Source: Polaromonas hydrogenivorans
GTDB taxonomy: Bacteria; Pseudomonadota; Gammaproteobacteria; Burkholderiales; Burkholderiaceae_C
DNA: 64,000 bases
Assembly (NCBI RefSeq): GCF_040105105.1
Contig: NZ_CP157676.1
Location: 310,001-374,000, forward strand
Direction of reading: 5' to 3'
The translations under genes and the position numbers were made by a program. Shown in pieces: positions 16,775 through 24,818 of this stretch (position 1 is the first letter of the stretch; every line of letters begins with the position of its first letter). A model generated the notes under the pieces. That model saw only the letters and a program-made list of their open reading frames with translations. It did no database searches and had not been told where the DNA came from.

Positions 16775-18006
16775 CGCGGCACCGGCAAAGAGACCTCGCG
16801 CAGCGACTGCGTCGCAATGCGCACGTAGGCCGATACCGAATCCGCAGCGCGATGGCCGAGCAGATCCGACAACACTTGCGCCTTGGTGCCTACGTCGAGT
16901 TGCCGCGCGGCGAACGAGTGCCGCAAGACGTGGCTGCCCAGGTAGGGAGCTTTGATGCCGGCGGCCTTGGCATGTTTGATGAGAATGTGCCGCACCGCCG
17001 ACGACGCCGTGAGGGCGCCGAACGGCACCTTCATCTGGACGAACACATGCCGTGTGGGTAGGTGTGGTGGACGCCCATTGCGCAAGTACCGGGCCAATAC
17101 CTTGGCCACCGGGGGAAGCAGGGGCAGGACGAAGTTGACACCGGTCTTCGGGCGCGACATCTGAAGCGTGCCGGCGCTCCAGTCGATGTCTTGCAGTTGC
17201 AAGCCGATCACTTCACCGGCGCCCAGGCCGTAGGTGCTCATCATTAACAGCAGCGCGTGGTCGCGCAGCCCGCACGCCGTGCTCGTGTCCACCGCACGCA
17301 AAAGTCGCTGGACGTCCTCCCAAGGCAAGGCCCGCCGCGGCCGTTCAAACTTCGGCTGCACCGGTGAGATCACTGCATCGGCCAGGTCAACGCGAATGCG
17401 CCCGCTGGCCAACAGGAACCGGGCAAAGGATCTGACCGTGCTGGCGATGTCGGCTGTCGTCGAGCGGGCATAGCGACCGGCGCACTCGATGAGGAAGGCG
17501 TCGATGTCGGGTAAGCGCAACCGGCGCCAGGTCTTGCCTGAACGCCCCAAGTGCTCGAGCAGCTTGCCGACGTGGTCGAGCTTCTTGTGGATCGTGACTT
17601 CGGGGTTGCCGCGCTGCTGCCCAAGCTGGGCAGCGTAATCGCGCAGGACCGCCGTTGCCGGCGGCGCACGGCGTTCGATGGGCCTCCACGGTGGTACCGG
17701 CATGCCCATGACCTCGTAGACGCGGCGCAGCGAGCGCATCGACGAACTCGCAAGACTGAGATTGGCGGTGTTGATCCGGCGTGAATGCCCGTACCAGGCT
17801 TGGAAACGCTTGACCCCATCGCGCGTTAGCTCGGCGGCTTCATCAAGACCGAGGGCACGGCAGTAGCGTCGGAACCGACCGATCCACTGCAGGTATTGCT
17901 GCGCGCTGCTCTGGCAAACACAGCGATCGCCGCGCCACACGCGCAGGATGTCCCGAACACGGGGCGTGGGCTCGGATTGCTGTGTCCTGGATGACGGAGT
18001 GACCAT
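16771..18006 (-). CDS. RIT2 tyrosine recombinase A (first catalytic Arg absent)
   Basis: The product has 411 residues. It keeps the N-terminal binding domain (QQYLQWIGRFRRYCRALGL) and most of the catalytic domain: HVLRHSFAARQL (about 357), LGHRAADS, and the Tyr in VSAYVRIATQSL. The box that normally carries the first Arg reads YGLGAGEVIGL (about 259) where RIT1 recombinase A has YGMRRGEV, so that Arg is replaced by Gly. The rest of the protein is undamaged, which suggests a functional variant rather than decay. First gene of the trio, starting at an ATG 146 bp from the palindromic junction. Confidence 0.9.
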   Translation of the reverse strand: MVTPSSRTQQSEPTPRVRDILRVWRGDRCVCQSSAQQYLQWIGRFRRYCRALGLDEAAELTRDGVKRFQAWYGHSRRINTANLSLASSSMRSLRRVYEVMGMPVPPWRPIERRAPPATAVLRDYAAQLGQQRGNPEVTIHKKLDHVGKLLEHLGRSGKTWRRLRLPDIDAFLIECAGRYARSTTADIASTVRSFARFLLASGRIRVDLADAVISPVQPKFERPRRALPWEDVQRLLRAVDTSTACGLRDHALLLMMSTYGLGAGEVIGLQLQDIDWSAGTLQMSRPKTGVNFVLPLLPPVAKVLARYLRNGRPPHLPTRHVFVQMKVPFGALTASSAVRHILIKHAKAAGIKAPYLGSHVLRHSFAARQLDVGTKAQVLSDLLGHRAADSVSAYVRIATQSLREVSLPVPR

Positions 18007-18130
18007 ACAAGCGACATACGCGAACCAGGCCAGATCGGATGCAAGGATCCATAGAATTCGCCGGATTTATGTGGGGTGACGCGCCAGGCCTGCTCCTCGT
18101 GCGGACAGTAACCTCATGCGTCGAGCCCCG

Positions 18131-18158
18131 GATAAAACTGCACTCGGGATAATGAGCC
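18131..18158 (-). repeat. RIT2 right terminal inverted repeat (28 bp)
   Basis: Exact reverse complement of the left repeat at 13595-13622. It ends in ATGAGCC, the inverted copy of the adjoining target sequence. Confidence 0.93.
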
Positions 18159-18185
18159 TTATCTGGAGCTCCAGATAAGGCTCAT
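18152..18185. repeat. Perfect 34 bp palindrome at RIT2 right junction
   Basis: The order is ATGAGCC, TTATCTGGAG, CTCCAGATAA, GGCTCAT: inverted target copy, 20 bp self-complementary spacer, direct target copy. The plan is the same as at RIT1. It is on the same side with respect to tnpC although the element orientation is reversed, so the palindrome follows the target strand and not the element's own left or right end. Confidence 0.95.
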
Positions 18186-18782
18186 GCCCGGAGAAAATAC
18201 TATGAAATCCACAAGGGCCAAGGCGAGATGCCCGGCACGCTGGCGCACCAGGCGCTGCTGCGCATCGGGGTGCTGTACGCCATCGAAAAAGATATCCGGG
18301 GCCAGCGTGCCGAGGAGCGCCGGCGCCAGCGGCAAAGCCGCGCCCGGCCCCTGGTCGAGGCGCTGCACGGCTGGCTCCAGCAAGCCCTGGGCCAGCTCTC
18401 GGCCAAGTCGTCCATGGCGCAGGCCATTGGCTACTCGCTCAACCATTGGCAGGCGCTCACGCGTTTCGTGGACGACGGGCACATCGAGATGGACAACAAC
18501 GCGGCCGAGCGGGCGCTGCGCGCGGTCGTCCTCGGGCGCAAAAACTACCTGCACTTTGGCTCGGACGCCGGCGGCGAGCGCGCCGCCGTCATCTACACCC
18601 TGATCGGCTCGTGCAAGCTCGGCGGCATTGACCCTTATGCCTACCTGCACCATGTGCTGGGGCGCATCGCCGACCATCCGATCAACCGGATTGACGAGTT
18701 GCTGCCCTGGCGGGTGGCCGAGCGGCTCAGGCCTGCGTGGCAAGCTGCCCAGGAAACGCAGGAAATGGCGCGCGCGGCTTGA
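18179..18782 (+). pseudogene. tnpC: IS66 TnpC transposase, C-terminal part (fragment 3 of 3)
   Basis: From GGCTCAT the frame reads AHARRKYYEIHKGQGEMPGT and continues for about 200 residues to a stop at 18782. It includes RFVDDGHIEMDNNAAERALR, which holds the catalytic Glu, and GRKNYLHFGSD. The terminal DUF4372-like tail (DPYAYLHHVLGRIADHP, LLPWRVAERL) is complete. With fragments 1 and 2 it would make a normal IS66 transposase of about 540 residues. On its own an ATG at 18228 could start a 184-residue remnant, which lacks the first catalytic Asp. Confidence 0.92.
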
Positions 18783-18826
18783 TGCGTGCCACAGCGCATC
18801 CACCGATTTCGCTAAAGTAGCCAAAC

Positions 18827-19453
18827 ATGACTGCCAAGCTGCACCGACTGCCAGGAGGCGCGAAGAAGTCCGGGGCCAAAACCTCGGCCCATGCCAGCGG
18901 CGGGCTACGCGCCTACCAGCTCCATATCGAGCTCGAAGGGGTGTATCCCCGGGTCTGGCGCCGCCTGCTGGTGCCCACCACGATCGATCTCTCGCGCCTG
19001 CATGTCGCGCTCCTGTGGAGCACGGGCTGGCAAGGCGGGCACCTGCATGAGTTCGTCTTTGCCGATGCCAGCTACGGTCCGTTGGAGCCCGACTGGGACT
19101 TGCCCGAAGGCGTGATCGATGAGTCCACCGTCACGCTGGAAGAGGCGCTGGGCGCGCGCAGGACGTTCCTCTACGTCTACGACTTTGGGGACAACTGGCG
19201 CCACAAGGTCAAGGTGGAGAAAACCGTCACGCTCGGCGCGCCGTTGTCGCTGGCGCTGTGCCTGGCCGGAGAAAACGCCTGTCCGCCCGAGGACGTGGGC
19301 GGCGCGCCGGGCTACCAGGACTTCCTGGAAGCACTGGCCGATCCAGCCCACCCGGAGCACGACGAGCTCAAGGAATGGATCGGCCGCCCGTTTGACCCTG
19401 CCGCATTCGACGTGGCCGAAATCAACCAGTGGCTCAACCACACAGAGTCTTGA
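18827..19453 (+). CDS. Plasmid pRiA4b ORF-3 family protein (IS66 passenger)
   Basis: The 208-residue product matches the pRiA4b ORF-3 family. It has AYQLHIELEGVYPRVWRRLL near the start, STGWQGGHLHEFVF, then VYDFGDNWRHKVKVEK and ACPPEDVGGAPGYQDFLEAL. The family has no established biochemical role and is a frequent passenger of IS66-type elements and plasmids. The gene follows tnpC by 44 bp and ends 31 bp before the right end of the element, so it lies inside the transposable unit. It appears intact. Confidence 0.9.
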   Translation: MTAKLHRLPGGAKKSGAKTSAHASGGLRAYQLHIELEGVYPRVWRRLLVPTTIDLSRLHVALLWSTGWQGGHLHEFVFADASYGPLEPDWDLPEGVIDESTVTLEEALGARRTFLYVYDFGDNWRHKVKVEKTVTLGAPLSLALCLAGENACPPEDVGGAPGYQDFLEALADPAHPEHDELKEWIGRPFDPAAFDVAEINQWLNHTES

Positions 19454-19484
19454 ATTTCAATATGGGTACTGGGCGGACGGTTAC

Positions 19485-19492
19485 TCACTACC
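19485..19492 (+). repeat. 8 bp target duplication, right copy (IS66)
   Basis: TCACTACC, identical to 8171-8178. Joining 8178 to 19493 restores the IS5-family transposase frame across [10 protein letters not shown]. Confidence 0.95.
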
Positions 19493-19965
19493 CGGTTCAT
19501 CAGCAAATGCAAAGCCCTCCCAGTTGGCCTGAACTGCCTGAGCAGCGCCCCTGCGACGAGTCGTGTGCCTGGCCTGTGGGGTTATTTTCGACAACCAGAT
19601 GAATTTGGTCTTTCGCCCGCCCCTGGACCGCCCGCTAGCCTGGGGGGCCGCTTTTTTTAGCGTCCCGGTGCACGTCGGAATGCACCTGATGCTGGTCCAA
19701 GCCGATGGCTTCAAGCCTGATGCGCGGAATCTGGACTCGCTGCAACTGGCACGCGCTGCAGTCGTCCAGCCTGGGTTCCGAACCTCATGCGGGCGTCAAC
19801 GGTGTGCCCTTTACCCAATTGCTTTGGCAGGCCGCGCCAATTGCAGCCGTGCTCGATCACGTCAAGCAGGGCATTGAGTGGCTGTCAATTTGGCAAAGTG
19901 ACATTGCCGCGCGGCTCCGGCAGGCGGTGCGCAATTCTTTCGCAGGGGGTTTGGGTGAGTGGCAT
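19493..19965 (-). pseudogene. IS5-family transposase relic, N-terminal part (fragment 1 of 3)
   Basis: From an ATG at 19965 the minus strand reads MPLTQTPCERIAHRLPEPRG, NALLDVIEHGCNWRGLPKQL, GTLKKAAPQASGRSRGG and FAFADEPGSE, the ordered conserved blocks of IS5-family transposases. Internal stops and at least one frameshift interrupt it between about 19700 and 19900. The catalytic Asp region is degraded. It continues at 8178 once the IS66 element is removed. The rest of 19493-20028 holds no other gene. Confidence 0.78.
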
Positions 19966-20028
19966 GGCCGGATTTTTCAGCCTGTGTGCCTATGCTGTCT
20001 GGTGTTAACAAGCCCACCGTCAGGCTGC

Positions 20029-21552
20029 CTACTTCTGTGCTGCCACGAAGGCTGCGGCCTCGCGGCCCGCTATTCGCCCGAATACGGACCCAGACGTCAA
20101 GCCCGCTCCACCGGGATACTTGACGTAATACAACCCCCCCACCATCTCTCCAACGGCATAAAGACCTTGCAGAGGTGGCCCCTCGACAGACAACACTTCT
20201 GCCGAGGTATTGATGGCCAGACCGCCAAAGGTGCAGGTAATTCCGGTTGTCACCTCAAAAGCGGTGAACGGCCCCTGTTCCAGAGGAACCGCCCAGTTGG
20301 TCTTGTCAATCTGCAGCCCATTCGTTCTCAAGCCGTCTTTTATTCCCGGGTTGAACGCGCAGCTTCTGTCAACGGACGCGTTGAACTCGCGAATGGTCCG
20401 CGCGAGCCGTTCCCGGTTGACGCCCTCAATTTTTTGAATCAAGCCGTCCAGGGTGTCCGCTGTGATGCGGGTCGCATGCTTCACGCGGTATTCATTGGGC
20501 AAAAGTCCCGATGTTTTTGCGTCGAAGATCTGCCATCCAATGCCTCCGGGCTGGCGAAGCAGTTCTGCGCCCATCCGCGAGTAGGTGTAATTGCGAAAAT
20601 CCTCCCCCTCGTTGATGAACCTTTCTCCGTTGGCGTTGACCACGATTCCGAGCGTGAAATAGTTCTTTTGCTGATCCAGGAGATCAATGTCACCGAACTC
20701 CGGCGCGTTGGCATCGTAGAAAACGCCGTGGCAACCTGACCAGTGACCCTTGGCGCGCGCACCATGCCTCATTGCCAGGCCAATGCAGTCGCCCGTGTTG
20801 TAACGTGAGCCACGGACCTTGGCCAAGTCCCAGCCAGGCCCAAGGTAACTTGCGCGCCAGGCAGCGTTGGCATGAAAGCCTCCAGCGCCGAGCACGACCG
20901 CCCCTGCCCTGATCACTTTCATTTCTCCCCCCACCTTGGCGACCACGCCGACGATCCGGCCATGCTCAATCACCAGGTCTTGCACATTGTGGTCGTAAGC
21001 GATGGTCACGCCTGCTCGGGCAGCTCTTCGATAAAGAGCCTCCATCAACCCCACACCACCACCGGACACCTCGATGGTCAGACCGCCCCAGAACTTCTGT
21101 CGGCCCTCGATCAGATAACTCTGGCGTCCATAGCTGGGAATGAACCGAACACCTTGCGATCGCAGCCATTCCATGGTTTCAAAGCTGCTGTTAACCAATA
21201 ACTCAATCAGATCGGCATCAGCACGCAGGCTACTCATGCTCATCAGTTCATCGAAAAACTGGCTTTTGGGATAGGTTCCGAAGTCAGATTTAGCTTTGTC
21301 TTCCGCAGACAAATCTGGCACCAGCCGCTCGATGTCGTCACCATTCTCGTAGGCGACTCTGAATGCGCCCCCTGTAAATGCCGAATTCCCTCCACGCGCG
21401 GCTTCAGGTGCGCGCTCAAGGACAAGCACAGTAGCCCCGCTTTCAGAGGCGGACAGCGCAGCGCACATCGCGGCGTTGCCACCACCCACCACAATGACGT
21501 CAACGATTGCTGTACTGGCAGCCGAATCTTCTGGGTTTTTTAACAATTGCAA
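20029..21552 (-). CDS. FAD-dependent dehydrogenase (TcuA / FAD_binding_2 family)
   Basis: The product has about 507 residues. VDVIVVGGGNAAMCAALSA is the FAD dinucleotide motif, followed by LVLERAPEAARGGNSAFTGG, and the C-terminal half has CTFGGLAIN and GLYAVGEMVGGLYYVKYPGG. These match tricarballylate dehydrogenase-like enzymes. I favour the TTG at 21552 because CCGGAGACGAAA lies directly before it; an ATG at 21609 without a ribosome binding site is the alternative. It is a paralogue of the gene at 1260. The neighbours upstream are two solute receptors and an SDR, repeating the plan of region 1. It starts a few bases beyond the mobile-element stack. The substrate is unknown. Confidence 0.82.
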   Translation of the reverse strand: MQLLKNPEDSAASTAIVDVIVVGGGNAAMCAALSASESGATVLVLERAPEAARGGNSAFTGGAFRVAYENGDDIERLVPDLSAEDKAKSDFGTYPKSQFFDELMSMSSLRADADLIELLVNSSFETMEWLRSQGVRFIPSYGRQSYLIEGRQKFWGGLTIEVSGGGVGLMEALYRRAARAGVTIAYDHNVQDLVIEHGRIVGVVAKVGGEMKVIRAGAVVLGAGGFHANAAWRASYLGPGWDLAKVRGSRYNTGDCIGLAMRHGARAKGHWSGCHGVFYDANAPEFGDIDLLDQQKNYFTLGIVVNANGERFINEGEDFRNYTYSRMGAELLRQPGGIGWQIFDAKTSGLLPNEYRVKHATRITADTLDGLIQKIEGVNRERLARTIREFNASVDRSCAFNPGIKDGLRTNGLQIDKTNWAVPLEQGPFTAFEVTTGITCTFGGLAINTSAEVLSVEGPPLQGLYAVGEMVGGLYYVKYPGGAGLTSGSVFGRIAGREAAAFVAAQK

Positions 21553-21745
21553 TTTCGTCTCCGGGAACAATAATGGGCAAGAATTTCGAGGGACTAAAAA
21601 TTCCTGCATGACTAAGATGCTTAAAAGAGCTGGACGTACCAAACTGCGTTAGCGCATGGGTACAAACCTCGCACCGCGGCATTGGGGCCTGGTCAGACCG
21701 CTCCAGCATGACACGCCTGTAGAAGAACACCGCAGGCGCCCCAAT

Positions 21746-22717
21746 TTACCGCAGGCCACCAGTCTTATCGACCAAGGTCTTCCAAAACTCCAGGTCGTTT
21801 TTGATATAGATGGAGAAGGTTGCAGGGTCTTCAACAATGAGGTCTGCGCCCTGCTCCAGAAAGCGGGCCTTAAAGTCCGCTGACAGTGAGGCTTTTTTCA
21901 GCGCCGCGTACAACCTGGCGACGACGGCAGGAGGCGTTTTGGCTGGCGCCAGAAGACCGTTCATGGTGCCCATTTCCATTCCATGAACACCGCTCTCCTC
22001 GAATGTGGGAACCTTGGGCAACGCAGCAAGGCGGCGCGGGCTTGCCACCGCGACTGCGGCGACTCGATCCGTTTTGAGCATGGCCTGGGCGGATGTATAC
22101 GTCGTGAAAGTCAGTTGCACCCGGCCCGCTGCGACGTCGGTGAGCGCGGGGCCCGCGCCGTTGTAGGGAACGTGGGTCATCTCCAGTCCGGCAACCGACT
22201 TGAAAAGTTCTCCGGCGAGGTGGGGAGCACCACCGGCACCACTGGAGGAGAAATTGAATTTGCCTGGACTCGCGCGGATGGTGGTCACGAGATCCTGCAA
22301 GCTCTGATCCTTGACCTGGCTGGACTTGATAAGCACTAAGGGCAGAAATGCGACGCGTGAAATAGGAACGAAATCGCGCTTCACATCGTACGGTACAGGC
22401 ATCAAGGCGGGGTTGGCTGTGAGATTGGTCGAGGTGTAGAGCAATGTATAACCATCTGCCGGGGCTTTGACCACGGCTTCAGCACCAATGTTTCCGCTGG
22501 CTCCTGGCCGATTTTCCACCATGACAATCTGTCCAAGCTCCTTGCCAAGCGCATTGGCGACCTCCCTGGCCAACAAGTCCGTGCTGCCTGCCGCCGCGAA
22601 AGGAACGATAATTTTTATAGGTCGGACGGGATACTCGCCCTGAGCCAAGGCAGGCGCAGCGAACGCGCCGAGAATCGTTACAGCGGCCAGGCTTTTCATC
22701 ACAAAATCAATACGCAT
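21746..22717 (-). CDS. Tripartite tricarboxylate transporter substrate-binding protein (Bug/TctC family)
   Basis: The 323-residue receptor has an N-terminal signal peptide (MKSLAAVTILGAFAAPALAQ; cleavage after ALAQ). The mature protein begins EYPVRPIKIIVPFAAAGST and carries VMVENRPGASGNIGAE and HVPYNGAGPALTD. The start ATG at 22717 has an AAGGTGAG ribosome binding site. It is an orphan receptor without TctAB partners. It lies 193 bp upstream of the FAD-dehydrogenase gene in the same orientation and probably binds the carboxylic acid metabolised by that cluster. Confidence 0.92.
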   Translation of the reverse strand: MRIDFVMKSLAAVTILGAFAAPALAQGEYPVRPIKIIVPFAAAGSTDLLAREVANALGKELGQIVMVENRPGASGNIGAEAVVKAPADGYTLLYTSTNLTANPALMPVPYDVKRDFVPISRVAFLPLVLIKSSQVKDQSLQDLVTTIRASPGKFNFSSSGAGGAPHLAGELFKSVAGLEMTHVPYNGAGPALTDVAAGRVQLTFTTYTSAQAMLKTDRVAAVAVASPRRLAALPKVPTFEESGVHGMEMGTMNGLLAPAKTPPAVVARLYAALKKASLSADFKARFLEQGADLIVEDPATFSIYIKNDLEFWKTLVDKTGGLR

Positions 22718-22780
22718 ATCTCACCTTAAAAAATGATCGTTGGCTCCGTGCTCGCAGCAAGGAACTCTCCAAAGAGTCGA

Positions 22781-23554
22781 CTAGAATTTTCCTGCTGAGG
22801 CGCCGCAGTCAATGAGCAGGTTGTGTCCAGTGATTGACTTGGCTTGCGCTGAGGACAAATACAAAACCGCTTCAGCAAAATCGCCGGCATCGGGCAGGTG
22901 TCCCAAAGGCAACGATTTTTCGGTGGCGCTCATGGCCTCCTCCACATTGGTTGTGACGCCCGCCAGTTGATTGCGTAGAAACGGCGTATCGGTGGCGGCA
23001 GGGGAAATCGCATTGACGCGCACGCCCTGCGCGCCAAACTCAAGCGCCAGCGCCTTCATCATGCCCACGATGGCGTGTTTGCTGGCGGTGTAAACGCTGC
23101 GCTGGGAGCGCGCAGTCACGCCCTGCAACGAGCAGGTGAAAATCAGGGAACTGGATGGCCCCTTGACCAAGCTGCGCAGAGCAGACTGCGCCGACAGCAA
23201 ACTGCCTGTCACGTTGATATCAATGGTTCGCCTGATCTGCTCGACAGATGCGTCCAATAGACTGCCCGAGAAGCCGGCGCCGGCATTTGCCAAAAATATA
23301 TCGATCTCCTGCTCAAAAAACCGCTCTGCTTCGCGGATCAGGTTTTCGTTGTCTGCAGGCCTTGAAATATCACAAGCCACGGCAATGACTCGCTTCCCAT
23401 CCGGATCCATGCGCCGGGCCACCTCTTCGCCGCGCTCTTCGTTCACGTCAGAGATCACAACCCGTGCGCCCTCTTCGTAGAGCCGCTTCGCGGCTACGGC
23501 ACCCAGACCTCCAGCGCCGCCCGTGATCACGGCGCACCGACCAGCCGCCCTCAT
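22781..23554 (-). CDS. SDR family NAD(P)-dependent oxidoreductase
   Basis: The 257-residue product is a classical SDR. It has CAVITGGAGGLGAVAAKRL at the N-terminus, LANAGAG in the NAG position, the active-site YTASKHAIVGMMKALALE and a Ser in the preceding FTCSLQGV strand. The ending TGHNLLIDCGAS is FabG-like. The gene is 63 bp upstream of a solute receptor and 28 bp downstream of another, so the four minus-strand genes 24554 to 20029 look like one operon. A hydroxyl/keto conversion in the same unidentified pathway is inferred. Confidence 0.88.
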   Translation of the reverse strand: MRAAGRCAVITGGAGGLGAVAAKRLYEEGARVVISDVNEERGEEVARRMDPDGKRVIAVACDISRPADNENLIREAERFFEQEIDIFLANAGAGFSGSLLDASVEQIRRTIDINVTGSLLSAQSALRSLVKGPSSSLIFTCSLQGVTARSQRSVYTASKHAIVGMMKALALEFGAQGVRVNAISPAATDTPFLRNQLAGVTTNVEEAMSATEKSLPLGHLPDAGDFAEAVLYLSSAQAKSITGHNLLIDCGASAGKF

Positions 23555-23582
23555 TGGGCGATTCCAAAAAAATTAGAGAGGT

Positions 23583-24554
23583 TCATTGTTCGAGTTGTAC
23601 GCCCGCCGTACGAATCACAGCACTCCAGCGCTGTGATTCAGCCTCAATCCGCTTCTGCACTTCGTTTGGCTGAGCGCCAAATGGCTCTACGCCCAATTTA
23701 ATCAGTGTGTCACGTAAATCAGTCGTATCTAACGCCGTATTGACGGCGCGGTTCAATTGATTCACTACTGACGACGGTAGTCCTGCAGGTCCCATCACTG
23801 CGAGCCAAGTCCCACCTTCGACTGGAAAGCCCTGTTCGATCAGTGTTGGCAAATCAGGAGCAGCAGGTAAACGCTTGGGCGCTGCCAGGCCGAGCAAATT
23901 AAGACGTCCACCCTGGCGCTGCGGCAGCGCAACTGACAGGGGTACCATCAGCACATCAACTTGATTGGCTGCTAACGCGGTTAGTGCAGGTGCCGCGCCT
24001 TGGAAAGGCACATGAAGCATATCCACCTTAGCAGCCTGCTTAAACATCTCGAAGGCGATTTGTGAAGAACTTCCAACGCCCCAAGATGCATAGCTGAGCT
24101 TGCCAGGCTGCTTCCTCGCTAGCGCGACCAATCCAGCGGCATCGCTGACGCCAAGGTCCGGCCGAGTCGCAAGTGCGTAGGGAAAATGGCCAACCCAAGC
24201 GATTGCGGTGAAGTCCTTCTGCGCGTTATAAGACAGCTTCTTGTAGACATGCGGATTAATCGCATGAGTTTCAGCTGTCGCTATTCCCAGCGTATAGCCA
24301 TTGGGTAGAGCGCGGGCTAAAGCTTCGGTGCCGACAATTCCGTTAGCGCCTGGTCGGTTATCGACGATGACCTGTTGCTTTAACTGTTGCGATACTGCCG
24401 CGGCCACATGGCGTGATACTGCATCGGTTCCGCCGCCAGCAGGCCAAGGTACAACCAGCTTAATTGGGCGTTCTGGATAAGTCGTGCTTTGGGCATGTGC
24501 GGCGTTTGCAAAGCACATAAAAGCAGCAAGCACTGGGTAACATAAAATTTTCAT
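23583..24554 (-). CDS. Tripartite tricarboxylate transporter substrate-binding protein (Bug/TctC family)
   Basis: The 323-residue receptor starts at the ATG at 24554; a TTG five codons upstream is less likely. The signal peptide ends ANAAHAQ. The mature part begins TYPERPIKLVVPWPAGGGT, with VIVDNRPGANGIVGTEAL and HVPFQGAAPALT. It is the first gene of the minus-strand operon with the SDR, the second receptor and the FAD dehydrogenase. Two receptors in one operon suggest two related ligands or a recent duplication, although their sequences differ clearly. Confidence 0.92.
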   Translation of the reverse strand: MKILCYPVLAAFMCFANAAHAQSTTYPERPIKLVVPWPAGGGTDAVSRHVAAAVSQQLKQQVIVDNRPGANGIVGTEALARALPNGYTLGIATAETHAINPHVYKKLSYNAQKDFTAIAWVGHFPYALATRPDLGVSDAAGLVALARKQPGKLSYASWGVGSSSQIAFEMFKQAAKVDMLHVPFQGAAPALTALAANQVDVLMVPLSVALPQRQGGRLNLLGLAAPKRLPAAPDLPTLIEQGFPVEGGTWLAVMGPAGLPSSVVNQLNRAVNTALDTTDLRDTLIKLGVEPFGAQPNEVQKRIEAESQRWSAVIRTAGVQLEQ

Positions 24555-24818
24555 AGGTTCAAATCTCAAGCGTTTTCGATCTATGTCGATTTTGAATATC
24601 TACATCACACCGCGCCAGCAGGTGCTCTCGAAAACTGTTTTTCATTTTCTCAACCTTGGAAGTGGGCTATCCTGGCTGTCGGTTTACCTTCAATCTGTCA
24701 CTTTTGAACTTTCATTTGGCACTGATACCTTCAATGTGTCACCAAATCAATCGTCTCGAATTCCTGTTGCGCCCAGCCCATCCACTCGCCCCTTCAGTCA
24801 TTCAGCCGTATGGTACGG
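24555..24818. other. Intergenic, AT-richer, no gene recognised
   Basis: This stretch contains the promoter region of the leftward operon. Short open frames exist but have no ribosome binding sites or recognisable domains. Together with the MITE-like element and the sigma54 control region it makes up an 820 bp non-coding interval. Confidence 0.4.

Larger units (their letters stand above)
13595..18178 (-). mobile_element. RIT2: second recombinase-in-trio element, opposite orientation, carrying IS630
   Basis: Three overlapping tyrosine recombinase genes on the minus strand (18006 to 14799) mark a second RIT. The ends are a perfect 28 bp inverted repeat (13595-13622 and 18131-18158) whose outer 7 bp GGCTCAT equal the tnpC target (copy at 18179-18185). 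A 20 bp self-complementary spacer (18159-18178) completes a perfect 34 bp palindrome at the right junction. An intact IS630-family element sits between the left end and the third recombinase gene. Rejoining the flanks at GGCTCAT restores tnpC. The recombinases are only distantly similar to those of RIT1. Confidence 0.88.
8179..19484 (+). mobile_element. IS66-family element, interrupted by two RIT elements
   Basis: The left end GTAAGCGTACGACGAGTACC and the inverted right end GTAACCGTCCGCCCAGTACC match at 16 of 20 positions and start with the GTAA typical of IS66. A perfect 8 bp duplication TCACTACC flanks the element. The gene set is tnpA, tnpB, tnpC and a pRiA4b ORF-3-type passenger. The tnpC gene is split into three parts by RIT elements at 10125-13538 and 13595-18178. 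Without them the element would be about 3.3 kb. It is inserted in the IS5-family transposase relic. With tnpC broken it cannot transpose by itself, but its TnpA and TnpB are intact. Confidence 0.92.

Noticed and set aside
14790..17250. Plus-strand frames across RIT2
   Set aside because: All are antisense to the three recombinase genes, whose active-site motifs are clear on the minus strand.
24718..24735. TTGGCACTGATACCTTCA, resembling a -24 element
   Set aside because: The -12 GC is absent at the proper distance.
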